A DNA stretch of 64,000 nucleotides from Sneathiella chinensis (GTDB lineage Bacteria > Pseudomonadota > Alphaproteobacteria > Sneathiellales > Sneathiellaceae), in assembly GCF_012720115.1 (NCBI RefSeq), contig NZ_VNWN01000006.1:372001-436000 (forward strand), read 5' to 3'. Position numbers and translations under genes: made by a program. The notes beneath the pieces are model-generated. The model searched no databases, was not told the origin of the DNA, and saw only the letters and a program-made list of their open reading frames with translations. This document shows, piece after piece, positions 26,479-36,364 of the stretch; the stretch's first letter is position 1, and each line of letters opens with the position of its first letter.

Positions 26479-26572
26479 TGGGATGACAGGAAATCTTTTA
26501 AAATTTCAGGTTTCCTGTATGCTCGGGTCCCGGACCATTTTCAGTATCTGTACATTTTGATTGAGGGAAAGA

Positions 26573-27289
26573 ATGACACAAGAACCAATTTATAAACGGG
26601 TTCTGCTCAAGTGTTCCGGTGAAGCCTTGCTGGGCGACCAGCAGTACGGTATTGACGTGGAAACCGTGTCCCGCATTGCGCAGGATATCAAGGAAGCCCA
26701 TGACATGGGCGTTGAAGTCTGCGTCGTCGTTGGCGGCGGGAATATCTTTCGCGGTGTCTCCGGTACAGCACAGGGAATGGATCAGGCCAATGCCGATTAC
26801 ATGGGGATGCTGGCAACCGTGATGAACGCGCTGGCGCTGCAAAACGCGATCGAGAAGGTGGGGATGGACAGCCGCGTTCTTTCCGCCATTCCCATGTCCG
26901 CCGTATGCGAGCCCTATATTCGCCGCCGCGCCGAACGTCACCTTGAAAAGGGACGCATCGTTATTTTCGCTGCCGGAACCGGCAACCCGTTCTTCACCAC
27001 AGATACAGCCGCTGCCCTTCGGGCCGCTGAAATGAAGTGTAACGCCCTTGTGAAGGGCACCAATGTGGATGGTGTCTACGACAAGGACCCGCGGACCAAT
27101 CCGGACGCTGTTCGCTTTGACAGCCTGTCCCATCTGGATGTGCTGGCAAAAGACCTGAAGGTGATGGATGCGGCTGCAATCTCGCTTGCGCGGGAAAACA
27201 ACATCCCTATTCTGGTTTTCTCCATTCAGGAGAAAGGGTCTTTCGCCAAGGTCCTGAAAAAAGACGGATGTTTTACGGAAGTCGTTTAA
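26573..27289 (+). CDS. pyrH: Uridylate kinase
   Basis: This 238-residue amino-acid-kinase-fold enzyme phosphorylates UMP to UDP as a hexamer. Visible motifs are KCSGEALLG near the N-terminus, [24 protein letters not shown] and [13 protein letters not shown]. The ATG at 26573 is chosen over an in-frame TTG at 26561 because the SD GAGGGAAAG sits just before it. pyrH-frr-uppS-cdsA-dxr-rseP-bamA is a classic bacterial gene order, and this gene probably begins the operon. Confidence 0.96.
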   Translation: MTQEPIYKRVLLKCSGEALLGDQQYGIDVETVSRIAQDIKEAHDMGVEVCVVVGGGNIFRGVSGTAQGMDQANADYMGMLATVMNALALQNAIEKVGMDSRVLSAIPMSAVCEPYIRRRAERHLEKGRIVIFAAGTGNPFFTTDTAAALRAAEMKCNALVKGTNVDGVYDKDPRTNPDAVRFDSLSHLDVLAKDLKVMDAAAISLARENNIPILVFSIQEKGSFAKVLKKDGCFTEVV

Positions 27290-27361
27290 ACGCATTTGAT
27301 TGAGCGTAACGCTGAATTTTATTAATTTAGACATGGCTGTCTAAAAGTAAGGGAGAAAATG

Positions 27362-27919
27362 ATGGCATTGCCTGACATGAAGGATCTGGAAAAGCGCATG
27401 AAAGGCGCCCTGGACTCGCTTCGTCAAGAATTTGGTGGCCTGCGGACCGGCCGCGCCCATATCAGCCTTCTTGAACCGGTGATGGTGGATTCCTATGGCG
27501 CACAGATGCCTCTGGTACAGGTTGGCACCGTGAGCGCCCCTGAAGCCCGCATGCTGGCGGTTCAGGTCTGGGACAAATCCAATGTTTCCGCTGTCGAGAA
27601 GGGGATCCGCAATTCCGGTCTTGGTCTGAACCCGGTCGTGGATGGCCTGACTGTCCGTGTTCCCATTCCCGAACTGACCGAAGAACGTCGCGTTGAACTG
27701 ACCAAGGTGGCCAGTGGCTACGCAGAGCAGACAAAAGTCGCCATCCGCAACGTCCGTCGTCATGGTATCGACGCGGCAAAGGCAGCGGAAAAAGACGGCG
27801 AAATGTCCAAGGATGACGCCAAGCGCGCGGAAGACGACATCCAGAAGCTGACAGACACCTACGTCAAGACTGTTGACGAGATGTTGGCCGATAAAAGTAA
27901 GGAAATTATGCAGGTCTGA
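27362..27919 (+). CDS. frr: Ribosome recycling factor
   Basis: This 185-residue protein, with EF-G, splits post-termination ribosomes. It has the two-domain RRF pattern: the helical domain with RTGRAH near residue 30 and the beta domain with [21 protein letters not shown]. An ATG at 27359 directly precedes the chosen ATG at 27362; spacing from the SD (AAGGGAG) favours the second. It is followed by uppS with almost no gap. Confidence 0.96.
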   Translation: MALPDMKDLEKRMKGALDSLRQEFGGLRTGRAHISLLEPVMVDSYGAQMPLVQVGTVSAPEARMLAVQVWDKSNVSAVEKGIRNSGLGLNPVVDGLTVRVPIPELTEERRVELTKVASGYAEQTKVAIRNVRRHGIDAAKAAEKDGEMSKDDAKRAEDDIQKLTDTYVKTVDEMLADKSKEIMQV

Positions 27920-27922
27920 TTG

Positions 27923-28657
27923 ATGGGGATTGTCCAGTCCAGCAACCTTATGCCCGGTATTCCGTCTCATGTTGCCATCATCATGGATGGAAACGGGCGT
28001 TGGGCGACGGGAAAGTCACTGACACGGTTGAAAGGACACGAACAAGGGGCCAAGGCCGTTCGTGAAGCCGTGAAGGGATGTCGGGAACTGGGCATCCCGT
28101 TTCTCACCCTGTTTGCATTTTCTTCTGAGAATTGGAAACGCCCCAAAGAGGAAGTCAATCACCTCATGGGGCTGTTCCGTTATTTCATTCAGAAGGAACT
28201 GACGGAGCTGAAAGAGGCTGGCGTCAAAGTAAAATTTATTGGCAACATCAACAGGTTGCCGAAAGACATTCAGAAACTGGTCGATCATGCGAAAGCGGAA
28301 ACCGCGGGTAACAAGGACATGGTCCTGACCGTGGCGCTCAGCTATGGCGGCCAGCAGGAAATTGTTCACGCCGCGAAGGCACTGGCCGAAAAGGTGAAGG
28401 CGGGAACGCTGGCGCCGGAAGAGATCGACGAGGCCTTGTTCGCTGATCATCTGGATACGGCGGACATCCCCGACCCGGATCTGGTCATCCGAACCAGCGG
28501 CGAAAAAAGACTGAGCAACTTTCTCTTGTGGCAATGCGCCTATTCGGAACTGGTGTTTCTGGATGTCCTGTGGCCGGATTTCAAAAGACTGCATCTTGAG
28601 CAGGCCATCGAAGAGTATCTCAAGCGATGCAGGCGATATGGGGCTGTGAGTGTCTGA
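27923..28657 (+). CDS. uppS: Undecaprenyl pyrophosphate synthase
   Basis: This 244-residue cis-prenyltransferase makes the C55 lipid carrier for peptidoglycan and O-antigen from farnesyl diphosphate and isopentenyl diphosphate. The active-site motif MDGNGRWA is near residues 21-28; FAFSSENWKRP and the late RTSGEKRLSNFLLWQ, which binds isopentenyl diphosphate, are present. The ATG at 27923 is four bases past the frr stop; a TTG at 27920 is less likely. Its 3' end overlaps cdsA by eight bases. Confidence 0.95.
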   Translation: MGIVQSSNLMPGIPSHVAIIMDGNGRWATGKSLTRLKGHEQGAKAVREAVKGCRELGIPFLTLFAFSSENWKRPKEEVNHLMGLFRYFIQKELTELKEAGVKVKFIGNINRLPKDIQKLVDHAKAETAGNKDMVLTVALSYGGQQEIVHAAKALAEKVKAGTLAPEEIDEALFADHLDTADIPDPDLVIRTSGEKRLSNFLLWQCAYSELVFLDVLWPDFKRLHLEQAIEEYLKRCRRYGAVSV

Positions 28658-29462
28658 ACCTCTATTGTCATCTTTACAGCAGCGTATCCTGTCATCCGTG
28701 GTGCTTGCACCGTTGGCACTGGCGGCGCTGTATTTCGGTGACCTTTCCTTTTCCATCTTCATGGGGATTGCCGGACTGGTGATGGCCTATGAATGGTGTA
28801 CGGTCTCGTTCCAGAAGAACCGGTTCCGCTATTTCGTCCTGATGGGGCTGTGGGTTGTTGTGGCTGCCTTTCTGGCCCACGAAGCCCTGCTGCTGGAAGC
28901 CATCGGCGTGTCGCTGTTCAGTGCGCTCTGCCTGACCATACTGGCGCGGGTCAATCGCAAGGCAGCGGAATGGCCGTGGGTTGGTCTTGGGCCGATCTAT
29001 GTGGGTATTCCCATGATCTGCCTGATTGCCCTTCGCGCTCATCCGGGGGACGGTTTTCCGTTGGCGGCCTCGCTGTTTTTCATCATCTGGGCAACGGATA
29101 TCGGGGCCTATTTTTCCGGCAAGACCATTGGCGGCCCGAAAATCATGGTTTCCATCAGCCCCAACAAGACGTGGGCGGGCCTGATTGGCGGTATGACCTC
29201 TGCCGCTGTGGTGGCGGTTTTGTGCCTGCAAATGCTGGATACGGTTCCCTTCAATGCGGTGGAAATGGCCTTGGCAGGTGCCGCCATGGCGGTTTTGGCC
29301 CAGATTGGTGATTTTTCGGAATCCGCATGGAAACGTCATTTCGGCGTCAAGGATGCCAGCAACCTCATTCCGGGACACGGGGGCGTTCTTGACCGGCTGG
29401 ACGGCGTGCTCTTTGTCGCGCCTGCACTATATGGTCTGGTAGTGCTTGCAAATGGGAACTGA
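28650..29462 (+). CDS. cdsA: Phosphatidate cytidylyltransferase
   Basis: This 270-residue integral membrane enzyme makes CDP-diacylglycerol from phosphatidate and CTP. It has about seven to eight membrane helices and the family signature S-x2-KR-x4-KD-x5-PGHGG-x2-DR-x2-D near residues 225-252. It starts at GTG inside the 3' end of uppS. The dxr start codon lies one base after its stop, so translation of the three genes is coupled. Confidence 0.95.
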   Translation: MSEPLLSSLQQRILSSVVLAPLALAALYFGDLSFSIFMGIAGLVMAYEWCTVSFQKNRFRYFVLMGLWVVVAAFLAHEALLLEAIGVSLFSALCLTILARVNRKAAEWPWVGLGPIYVGIPMICLIALRAHPGDGFPLAASLFFIIWATDIGAYFSGKTIGGPKIMVSISPNKTWAGLIGGMTSAAVVAVLCLQMLDTVPFNAVEMALAGAAMAVLAQIGDFSESAWKRHFGVKDASNLIPGHGGVLDRLDGVLFVAPALYGLVVLANGN

Positions 29463-29463
29463 C

Positions 29464-30669
29464 ATGAATATTGCCACGCCGCATCCCCTTGCCGTTGCCG
29501 AGGAGGGGACGACCCCCCGGAAAATATCCGTGTTTGGGGCGACCGGCTCCATCGGGGTCAGTACCCTGAACCTGATCCGGGAGCGCCGTTCCGCGTTTCA
29601 GGTGGAAGTCCTGACGGCCCATCGCAATGTGGATTTACTGGCAGAGCAGGTCCGGGAATTCTGTCCGCGACTGGTGGTGATCGGGGATGACGCACGGTTT
29701 CAGGACCTGAAGGATCGGCTGGATGGTTTCCCGGTCGAGATCGCCGCGGGCAGGGAGGCTGTTATCGCCGCCGCCCGGGAGCCGGTTGACTGGTTCATGT
29801 CGTCCATCGTTGGTGCGGCCGGACTGGCCCCGACCCTTGCGGCGATCCAGACCGGAACGACAGTGGCGCTTGCCAACAAGGAGTCGCTTGTTTGCGCCGG
29901 GGATATCATGCTGTCCAATGTGCAGAAATACGGTGCGACCCTGCTGCCCGTGGACAGCGAGCATAACGCCATTTTCCAGGTGCTGGACGATACCCAGATG
30001 GACAAGGTGGAACGCCTGATCCTGACCGCGTCAGGCGGCCCGTTTCTGGATCGCAGCCGGGCGGACATGGCGAATGTGACGCGGGAACAGGCACTGGCCC
30101 ATCCCAACTGGGATATGGGGGCCAAGATCTCCATTGATTCCGCGACCATGATGAACAAGGGCCTTGAACTTATTGAGGCCGTTCACCTTTTTCCCGTTGG
30201 CGGCGATCAGGTGGATATCATCGTTCATCCGCAATCTGTCATTCACAGCATGGTCGAGTATCGCGACGGGTCTGTTCTGGCCCAGATGGGAACCCCGGAC
30301 ATGCGGACCCCGATCTCCTATGCGCTCGGCTGGCCGGAACGCCATGCTTTCAAGTCGGAGCGGCTGGATTTCAGGACCCTTGGTTCGCTTGAATTCCGGG
30401 ACCCGGACCCGGTGCGCTTTCCCGCCCTGCGTCTGGCCCGTGAGGCGTTGGAGGCCGGCGGATCGGCACCGACCATCCTGAACGCTGCCAATGAGGTGGC
30501 GGTTGCAGGGTTCCTTGCAGGCGATATCGGGTTCCTGCAAATTGCGGAAGTGGTTGAAAGAACGCTGCAAAAGACAGAAATTATCGAGTATTCGGAAATA
30601 GATGACATATATAGTCAGGATAGAAAGGGGCGGGAGGCCGCCCTGCAAGTCATAAAGACACTTTCCTGA
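29464..30669 (+). CDS. dxr: 1-deoxy-D-xylulose-5-phosphate reductoisomerase
   Basis: This 401-residue NADPH-dependent enzyme converts DXP to 2-C-methylerythritol 4-phosphate, the second step of the non-mevalonate isoprenoid pathway. The NADPH-binding GATGSIG follows an N-terminal extension of about 20 residues. NKESLVCAG, PVDSEHNAIFQ and SGGPF, the metal- and substrate-binding motifs, are all present. ATG at 29464 is preferred to 29446, which would lie deep inside cdsA. With uppS it supplies the isoprenoid branch of this operon. Confidence 0.95.
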   Translation: MNIATPHPLAVAEEGTTPRKISVFGATGSIGVSTLNLIRERRSAFQVEVLTAHRNVDLLAEQVREFCPRLVVIGDDARFQDLKDRLDGFPVEIAAGREAVIAAAREPVDWFMSSIVGAAGLAPTLAAIQTGTTVALANKESLVCAGDIMLSNVQKYGATLLPVDSEHNAIFQVLDDTQMDKVERLILTASGGPFLDRSRADMANVTREQALAHPNWDMGAKISIDSATMMNKGLELIEAVHLFPVGGDQVDIIVHPQSVIHSMVEYRDGSVLAQMGTPDMRTPISYALGWPERHAFKSERLDFRTLGSLEFRDPDPVRFPALRLAREALEAGGSAPTILNAANEVAVAGFLAGDIGFLQIAEVVERTLQKTEIIEYSEIDDIYSQDRKGREAALQVIKTLS

Positions 30670-30696
30670 CCGCTAGAAGAAAGAACGGACTGACAT

Positions 30697-31848
30697 ATGG
30701 GGTTTCTTGCTGAAAACTGGATTTATCTGCCGGCATTTGTCGCGGTTATCACCGTATTGGTCTTCGTTCACGAATACGGCCATTACAAGGTGGCGCGGCT
30801 GTGCGGTGTGAAGGTGGATGTGTTTTCCATCGGTTTCGGCAAGGAGCTGTTTGGCTGGTATGACCGCAATGGCTGCCGCTGGAAGGTCAGCGCCATTCCC
30901 TTTGGTGGCTATGTGAAGTTCCACGGCGATGCCGGGGTTGCCAGCAATGCCGACAAGGACATTGCCGACATGCCCGAGGAAGAGCGCCGTATTTCATTTC
31001 ACTTCAAGCCGCTTTGGCAGCGGGCGGCCATTGTTGTCGCTGGTCCGGCAGCCAACTACCTGTTTGCCATTGTTGCCATGGCCATCCTGTTCATGGCCTT
31101 GGGGCAGGCCCAGACACCTGCGGTTGCCACCAGTGTTCTTGAGGACAGCGCCGCCGCCGAGGCTGGCTTGCTGCCCGGGGATCGCATCCTGTCCGTGGAT
31201 GGTGATGACATTCACAGCTTCGAGGAACTGCGCCAGCATGTGATGGTGGGACTGGACGAGCCGCTATCCATGGTTGTTGAGCGGGGCGGGGAAACCCTGA
31301 CCCTGAGCGTGACCCCGAATGTCATCGAATATACGGATGGGGACGGCAATACCCAGAAGGTCGGGCAGCTTGGCATTCGGTCCGATCAGCGGGAATTTGT
31401 CCAGCATGGTCCCATTTCCGCCCTGTCCAGTGCGGTGGACCAGACCTGGTTCGTCACCACGGCGACCCTGAAAGGGGTCGGGCAGATGATTTCCGGCGCC
31501 CGTGATACCTCGGAACTGAGCGGTCCGCTTGGTATTCTGAAGATGTCCGGCGATGCGGCCAAGCGCGGGGAAAGCCTGACGGACAACCTGTTGTCCCTGT
31601 TCAACTTCATGATTTTTGTTTCCATCAGCCTTGGTCTGATCAACCTGTTCCCGGTTCCCATGCTGGATGGCGGACACCTTGTATTCTATCTGTTCGAAGC
31701 CGTTCTCGGAAAACCGGTCAGTGAAAAATATATGGAATTCGGTTTCCGTATTGGACTAACCCTTGTTCTAATGCTAATGATATTCGCCACGTGGAATGAC
31801 CTGAATAAACCATGGATCAAGGATTTCTTTACGGGGTTGTTTTCTTGA
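30697..31848 (+). CDS. rseP: Site-2 intramembrane metalloprotease RseP
   Basis: This 383-residue inner-membrane protease carries the zinc motif HEYGH (25-29) in its first helix and the third ligand in MLDGGH near residue 330. One PDZ domain (about 130-215) lies between, where E. coli RseP has two. It would cleave anti-sigma factors and leftover signal peptides within the membrane, coupling envelope stress to transcription. It lies immediately upstream of bamA, the usual order. Confidence 0.95.
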   Translation: MGFLAENWIYLPAFVAVITVLVFVHEYGHYKVARLCGVKVDVFSIGFGKELFGWYDRNGCRWKVSAIPFGGYVKFHGDAGVASNADKDIADMPEEERRISFHFKPLWQRAAIVVAGPAANYLFAIVAMAILFMALGQAQTPAVATSVLEDSAAAEAGLLPGDRILSVDGDDIHSFEELRQHVMVGLDEPLSMVVERGGETLTLSVTPNVIEYTDGDGNTQKVGQLGIRSDQREFVQHGPISALSSAVDQTWFVTTATLKGVGQMISGARDTSELSGPLGILKMSGDAAKRGESLTDNLLSLFNFMIFVSISLGLINLFPVPMLDGGHLVFYLFEAVLGKPVSEKYMEFGFRIGLTLVLMLMIFATWNDLNKPWIKDFFTGLFS

Positions 31849-31871
31849 TCTTTCAGGCACCTGAAACGATC
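31847..31871 (+). other. Hairpin between rseP and bamA
   Basis: GATC-TTTCAG pairs with CTGAAA-C-GATC around a GCAC loop, with one unpaired base, directly at the rseP stop codon. No T-run follows, so it may stabilise RNA or adjust bamA expression rather than terminate. Confidence 0.35.
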
Positions 31872-31910
31872 AAAAAGTTATAGTTCAGTATCCGCTTGGG
31901 GGGTGGAGAA

Positions 31911-34190
31911 TTGCGAGTATTCCTTACTGCTTGTTTGCTTCTGGTTACAGGGGCGACAGCAACGCACACAGACCGCGTTGCCTACGCTCAGACTGCCGGT
32001 ACCATTTCCGAAATTCGGGTTGAGGGAAACCGCAGGATCGAGGCATCAACAGTCCGTTCCTACCTTCTGTTCTCCGTCGGATCTCCCTATCAGCGTGGCC
32101 GTGTTGACCAGTCCCTGAAGGCCCTGTTCAATACCGGCCTGTTTGCCGATGTGTCCATCGCACGGGACGGCAACGCCGTGGTCGTCAAGGTCATTGAAAA
32201 CCCCATCATCAACCGTCTGGCCTTTGAGGGTAACCGCCGTATTCAGGATGATGTCCTGAACGCCGAGGTGCAGCTTCGCCCCCGCGTTGTCTATACCCGT
32301 GCACGCGTCCAGAATGACGTACAGCGGATCATCACCGTTTATCGGCGCAGCGGACGTTTCGCCGCCGTGGTGGAACCCAAGGTTATCCAGTTGCCGGAAA
32401 ACCGCGTTGATCTGGTGTTCGAAATCAACGAAGGCGAGGAAACCGGCATCAAGAAAATCCGGTTCGTGGGCAACAAGGTTTTTCCTGACAAACGCCTGCT
32501 GAGCCAGATTTCAACCGATGAGTCCCGCTGGTACAACTTCCTGTCGGATTCCGATACCTATGATCCGGACCGTCTGACCTATGACCGGGAATTGCTGCGT
32601 AAATACTATCTCAGCAAGGGCTATGCGGATTTCCGTGTTGTGTCCGCCATTGCCGAACTGACGCCGGACCGGGATGGGTTCTTCATTACCTTTGCCTTGG
32701 ATGAGGGGCAGCAATACCGCTTTGGCAAGATTGACGTGGCCAGCGAGATCAAGGATCTGGAGCCGGAGGTTATTCGCTCCCTGCTGACCACCTACGAAGG
32801 CGAGACCTATAACGCCGATGCCATCGAGGAAAGCATCCAGAACATCACCTTCGAGCTTGGCAAGCTGGGCTACGCCTTTGTGAATATTCGTCCCCGTGTC
32901 GATCGGGACAAGGATAACCTGACCATTGGCCTGACCTATGAAATCAACAAGGGCCCGCGGGTTTATGTGGAACGGATCAATATTACGGGGAACGTACGGA
33001 CCCTTGATCATGTGATCCGCCGCGAATTCAAGCTGGCCGAAGGCGATGCGTTCAATACATCGCTGCTGCGCCTGTCCCGTTCCAAGATCCGCAGCCTCGA
33101 TTTCTTTGAAAAGGTCGAGATCACACAGGACGAGGGGTCATCCCCGGACAAGACCGTGATCAATGTGGATGTGCAGGAAAAATCAACGGGTGAACTGAGT
33201 ATCGGTGCCGGTTTCTCTACGGAAGATTCTATCTCTGGTGACCTTCAGATCCGGGAGCGGAACCTGCTTGGCCGCGGTCAGGACCTGCGTTTCAAAATCT
33301 CGCTCGGCGCCGAGAACCAGCAGATCGACCTGGGCTTTACCGAACCGCACTTCCTTGGCAAGGACCTGCAGGCCGGTTTCGATATCTACAGCCTGCGCCG
33401 GGATTTGCAGAACCAGAGTAGCTATGATCTGGAACGGACAGGGATCAACCTGCGTACAGGGTTCCCCATCAAGGATCATATCACTGCCGGTTTGCGCTAT
33501 TCACTGGTGCAGGAAAATATCAGCGATGTCGGCCCCGGTGCGTCCAGCATTATTGCGCGTTCCGAAGGGGAACTCCTAACCTCCTCCCTTGGTTATACCC
33601 TCAGCTTCAACTATCTGGATGACAACATCCTGCCGACAGAAGGAAACCGGTACACCTTCGGTCAGACCTTTAGTGGTGTGGGCGGGGATGTCTATTCCGT
33701 GGCGACGACGGCCGGCTATACCCACTTCTTCCCGGTTTATGAAGATGATGTGGTATTCAGTGTTGGTGGTGATGCCGGGTATATCTTTGGTCTTGGCGAG
33801 GATGTGGTCCTGCAACAGCGCTACAATATCGGCGGTCGAACCTTCCGTGGTTTTGAAAAATCCGGTATTGGCCCCCGTGACGAGGTCACCGGTGACGCCC
33901 TTGGCGGTAACGCCTATGTGGTTGGTAAGGCCGAACTGCGCTTCCCCATGGGCTTCCCGGAGGAATTCGGGCTGCTGGGCCGGACATTTGTCAATGTTGG
34001 TACCCTGACAGGGATCGATGATAATGATCCGGTCATTGTTGACAGCGCTTCCATTCGCGGTTCTGCCGGTTTTGGTGTAAACTGGACTTCACCTTTCGGT
34101 CCGCTTCAGGTCAATATCTCCTATCCGTTCCTGAAGGAAGACTACGACAAGGATGAGGTATTCCAATTCGAATTTGGTACACGTTTCTGA
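31911..34190 (+). CDS. bamA: Outer-membrane protein assembly factor BamA
   Basis: This 759-residue Omp85 protein inserts beta-barrel proteins into the outer membrane. A signal peptide (about 1-27, ending VAYAQ) is followed by five POTRA domains within about residues 30-425 and a 16-strand barrel (about 430-759) with the conserved TFRGF motif in loop 6. It ends in a phenylalanine, typical of barrel proteins. I chose the TTG at 31911 because the purine run GGGGGG lies about seven bases upstream; an in-frame TTG at 31896 has no SD. Confidence 0.95.
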   Translation: MRVFLTACLLLVTGATATHTDRVAYAQTAGTISEIRVEGNRRIEASTVRSYLLFSVGSPYQRGRVDQSLKALFNTGLFADVSIARDGNAVVVKVIENPIINRLAFEGNRRIQDDVLNAEVQLRPRVVYTRARVQNDVQRIITVYRRSGRFAAVVEPKVIQLPENRVDLVFEINEGEETGIKKIRFVGNKVFPDKRLLSQISTDESRWYNFLSDSDTYDPDRLTYDRELLRKYYLSKGYADFRVVSAIAELTPDRDGFFITFALDEGQQYRFGKIDVASEIKDLEPEVIRSLLTTYEGETYNADAIEESIQNITFELGKLGYAFVNIRPRVDRDKDNLTIGLTYEINKGPRVYVERINITGNVRTLDHVIRREFKLAEGDAFNTSLLRLSRSKIRSLDFFEKVEITQDEGSSPDKTVINVDVQEKSTGELSIGAGFSTEDSISGDLQIRERNLLGRGQDLRFKISLGAENQQIDLGFTEPHFLGKDLQAGFDIYSLRRDLQNQSSYDLERTGINLRTGFPIKDHITAGLRYSLVQENISDVGPGASSIIARSEGELLTSSLGYTLSFNYLDDNILPTEGNRYTFGQTFSGVGGDVYSVATTAGYTHFFPVYEDDVVFSVGGDAGYIFGLGEDVVLQQRYNIGGRTFRGFEKSGIGPRDEVTGDALGGNAYVVGKAELRFPMGFPEEFGLLGRTFVNVGTLTGIDDNDPVIVDSASIRGSAGFGVNWTSPFGPLQVNISYPFLKEDYDKDEVFQFEFGTRF

Positions 34191-34191
34191 T

Positions 34192-34761
34192 ATGCATAAA
34201 TTTGTGAAAAAAGCCGTCCGTTTCCTGTCTGTCCTTGGTCTGTCCGCGTTTCTTGTCGGGCAGGGTGGTCAGGCGGCCTTTGCCAAGGATATTATCCTGT
34301 TTCTGGACCTTGGAAAGATCCTGTCTGAATCCGCCGCCATGAAGGATATCGGGGCACAGGTCAAGGCCATGGAAGAAAAGCTGCGCACCGATACGGTTGC
34401 GCAGGAACAGGTTTTGCGTCAGGAACAGGATGAACTGAGCCGGCAAAAGGTGGTCCTGCCGCCGGAAAGTTTCCGGCAAAAACAGGAAGCCTTTAACCAG
34501 AAAGCCCGCAAGGCGGCCCTGGATGTACAACTGAAAAGGCAGCAGCTTGCCCAGAGCCGCGCCGCCGCCATTGCCAAGGTTGAAGGGGAAATGGCTCCGA
34601 TCGTCCTTGAGATTGCAAAGTCTATGGGGGCTGCGTTGGTCATTGAAAAGAAGGACCTGATTTTCGCGGAGAAAACGCTGGAAATCACGGACCAGATCAT
34701 TGACCGCCTGAATGCCAAAGTAACCAAGGTCAAGGTGACCCTGGTCCCGATCAAGAAGTAA
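34192..34761 (+). CDS. skp: Periplasmic chaperone Skp/OmpH family
   Basis: This 189-residue protein has a signal peptide (about residues 1-31, ending AAFA-KD) and a long central coiled coil rich in Gln, Lys, Arg and Glu (about 55-140), as in the jellyfish-shaped Skp trimer that carries unfolded outer-membrane proteins to BamA. The ATG at 34192 is one base after the bamA stop, so translation is coupled. The usual neighbours bamA and lpxD support the call. Confidence 0.88.
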   Translation: MHKFVKKAVRFLSVLGLSAFLVGQGGQAAFAKDIILFLDLGKILSESAAMKDIGAQVKAMEEKLRTDTVAQEQVLRQEQDELSRQKVVLPPESFRQKQEAFNQKARKAALDVQLKRQQLAQSRAAAIAKVEGEMAPIVLEIAKSMGAALVIEKKDLIFAEKTLEITDQIIDRLNAKVTKVKVTLVPIKK

Positions 34762-34763
34762 TT

Positions 34764-35792
34764 ATGGCCGATCGTGACTTTTTCGATAACAAGGGGCCGT
34801 TTCCCTTGTCCAAGCTGGCTGAACTGACCGGATCCCGTCTGGAAGCGCAGCCTGAACAGGATATCGAGATTGTGGATGTGGCCAGCCTGGACAGCGCAGG
34901 CGAGGGGCAGATTGCCTTTCTCAGCAATCCCAAATATGCAGACGCCTTTGCCACCACCAAGGCGTCCGCCTGTATCGTGGCAGAACCATTTGTGCAGATG
35001 GCCCCCAAGGGAATGGCGCTTCTTGTCAGCGACAATCCGTACAAGGCCTATGCCCGCATTTCGGCGCTGTTTTATCCCGCCAATGCTGGTGATGGCAGCA
35101 TTCACCCGACCGCCGTGGTGTCCCCGGATGCCACCATCGGCAAGAATGTCAGCATCGGTGCCTATTCCGTTATTGAAAGCGGTGTGACCATCGGAGACGG
35201 CACGGTCATTGGCCACCATGTGGCGATTGCCCGCAACTGCCGGATCGGTATGGGGTGCAACCTGCATTCACAGGTAACCGTTCAGTGCGCCCATATCGGC
35301 GATAATGTGGCCCTGTATTCCGGGGCCCGGATCGGTGAGGACGGCTTTGGTTTTGCGCCTGATCCGGCGGGACATGTGAAAATTCCCCAGTTGGGCCGGG
35401 TGATCATCGGCTCCAGCGTCGAGATCGGCGCCAATACCACCATTGACCGGGGCGCAGGCCCGGACACCGTGATCGGGGACGGATGCTGGATCGATAACCT
35501 GTGTCAGATTGGGCATAATGTCCGGTTGGGAAGGGGCTGTATTATCGCCTCGCAATCGGGCATCTCCGGTAGCACGGTTGTCGAAGACTTCGTGGTGCTG
35601 GGCGGGCAGGTCGGTGTTGCCGGACATCTTCGCATTGGTATGGGCGCCCAACTCTCCGGTAAATCCGGGGTGATCTCCGATATTCCCGCAGGACAGGTTT
35701 ATGCCGGTTTCCCGGCCCGTCCGCGCAAAGAATTTTTTAGAAATATGGCCGTTCTTCGGAAGCTGGCCAAAGGCAAGGGACATGTTAAATGA
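34764..35792 (+). CDS. lpxD: UDP-3-O-acylglucosamine N-acyltransferase
   Basis: This 342-residue trimeric enzyme adds the second hydroxyacyl chain in lipid A synthesis, using acyl-ACP. An N-terminal uridine-binding domain (1-105) precedes a left-handed beta-helix of hexapeptide repeats (about 110-310), with the catalytic His in CQIGHNV, and a short C-terminal helix. It begins two bases after skp and overlaps fabZ by four bases. Confidence 0.96.
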   Translation: MADRDFFDNKGPFPLSKLAELTGSRLEAQPEQDIEIVDVASLDSAGEGQIAFLSNPKYADAFATTKASACIVAEPFVQMAPKGMALLVSDNPYKAYARISALFYPANAGDGSIHPTAVVSPDATIGKNVSIGAYSVIESGVTIGDGTVIGHHVAIARNCRIGMGCNLHSQVTVQCAHIGDNVALYSGARIGEDGFGFAPDPAGHVKIPQLGRVIIGSSVEIGANTTIDRGAGPDTVIGDGCWIDNLCQIGHNVRLGRGCIIASQSGISGSTVVEDFVVLGGQVGVAGHLRIGMGAQLSGKSGVISDIPAGQVYAGFPARPRKEFFRNMAVLRKLAKGKGHVK

Positions 35793-36253
35793 CTGAACAA
35801 ACAGAAAACGGAACCATCGCGCCTGTTGAGATTATGGAAATTCTCAAGATGCTGCCCCACAGATATCCGTTTCTGCTGGTAGACCGGGTTGAGGATATCA
35901 TTCTGGATACAAGTGCGGTCGGTATCAAGAATGTCACCATGAACGAGCCCCAGTTCACCGGTCACTTCCCGGAAAATCCGATCATGCCGGGCGTGATGAT
36001 TGTTGAAGCCATGGCCCAGACCGCTTGCGTGCTGGTCCTGAAAACGCTGGGCGAGGAAGATTCTGGTAAAAGCGTTCTGTTCATGTCCATCGACAAGACC
36101 CGGTTCCGTTCTCCGGTGCGTCCCGGTGACGTAATGCGTATGAAGGTCACAAAGCTGCAGAACCGCCGCGCGGTCTGGAAATTCTCCGGTGTGGTTGAGG
36201 TCAACGGCAAGAAGGTCGCGGAAGCCGAGTTCTCGGCCATGATTACCGACTGA
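35789..36253 (+). CDS. fabZ: 3-hydroxyacyl-ACP dehydratase FabZ
   Basis: This 154-residue hotdog-fold enzyme dehydrates 3-hydroxyacyl-ACP in fatty acid elongation. The catalytic pair is the His of TGHFPENPIMPGV and the Glu of IVEAMAQ. It competes with the Lpx acyltransferases for hydroxyacyl-ACP, which explains its place inside the lpx cluster. Its ATG overlaps the lpxD stop. Confidence 0.96.
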   Translation: MTEQTENGTIAPVEIMEILKMLPHRYPFLLVDRVEDIILDTSAVGIKNVTMNEPQFTGHFPENPIMPGVMIVEAMAQTACVLVLKTLGEEDSGKSVLFMSIDKTRFRSPVRPGDVMRMKVTKLQNRRAVWKFSGVVEVNGKKVAEAEFSAMITD

Positions 36254-36364
36254 TCTCCCTGGCTCCTTTCGAGGGAAACGGGTTGTAACAAAGCGTGACT
36301 TGGCAAGGCCTTCGGGTCTTGCTAGCTATATCTGCAAGTAAAAGTACTCTAACTGTGGTGCCTG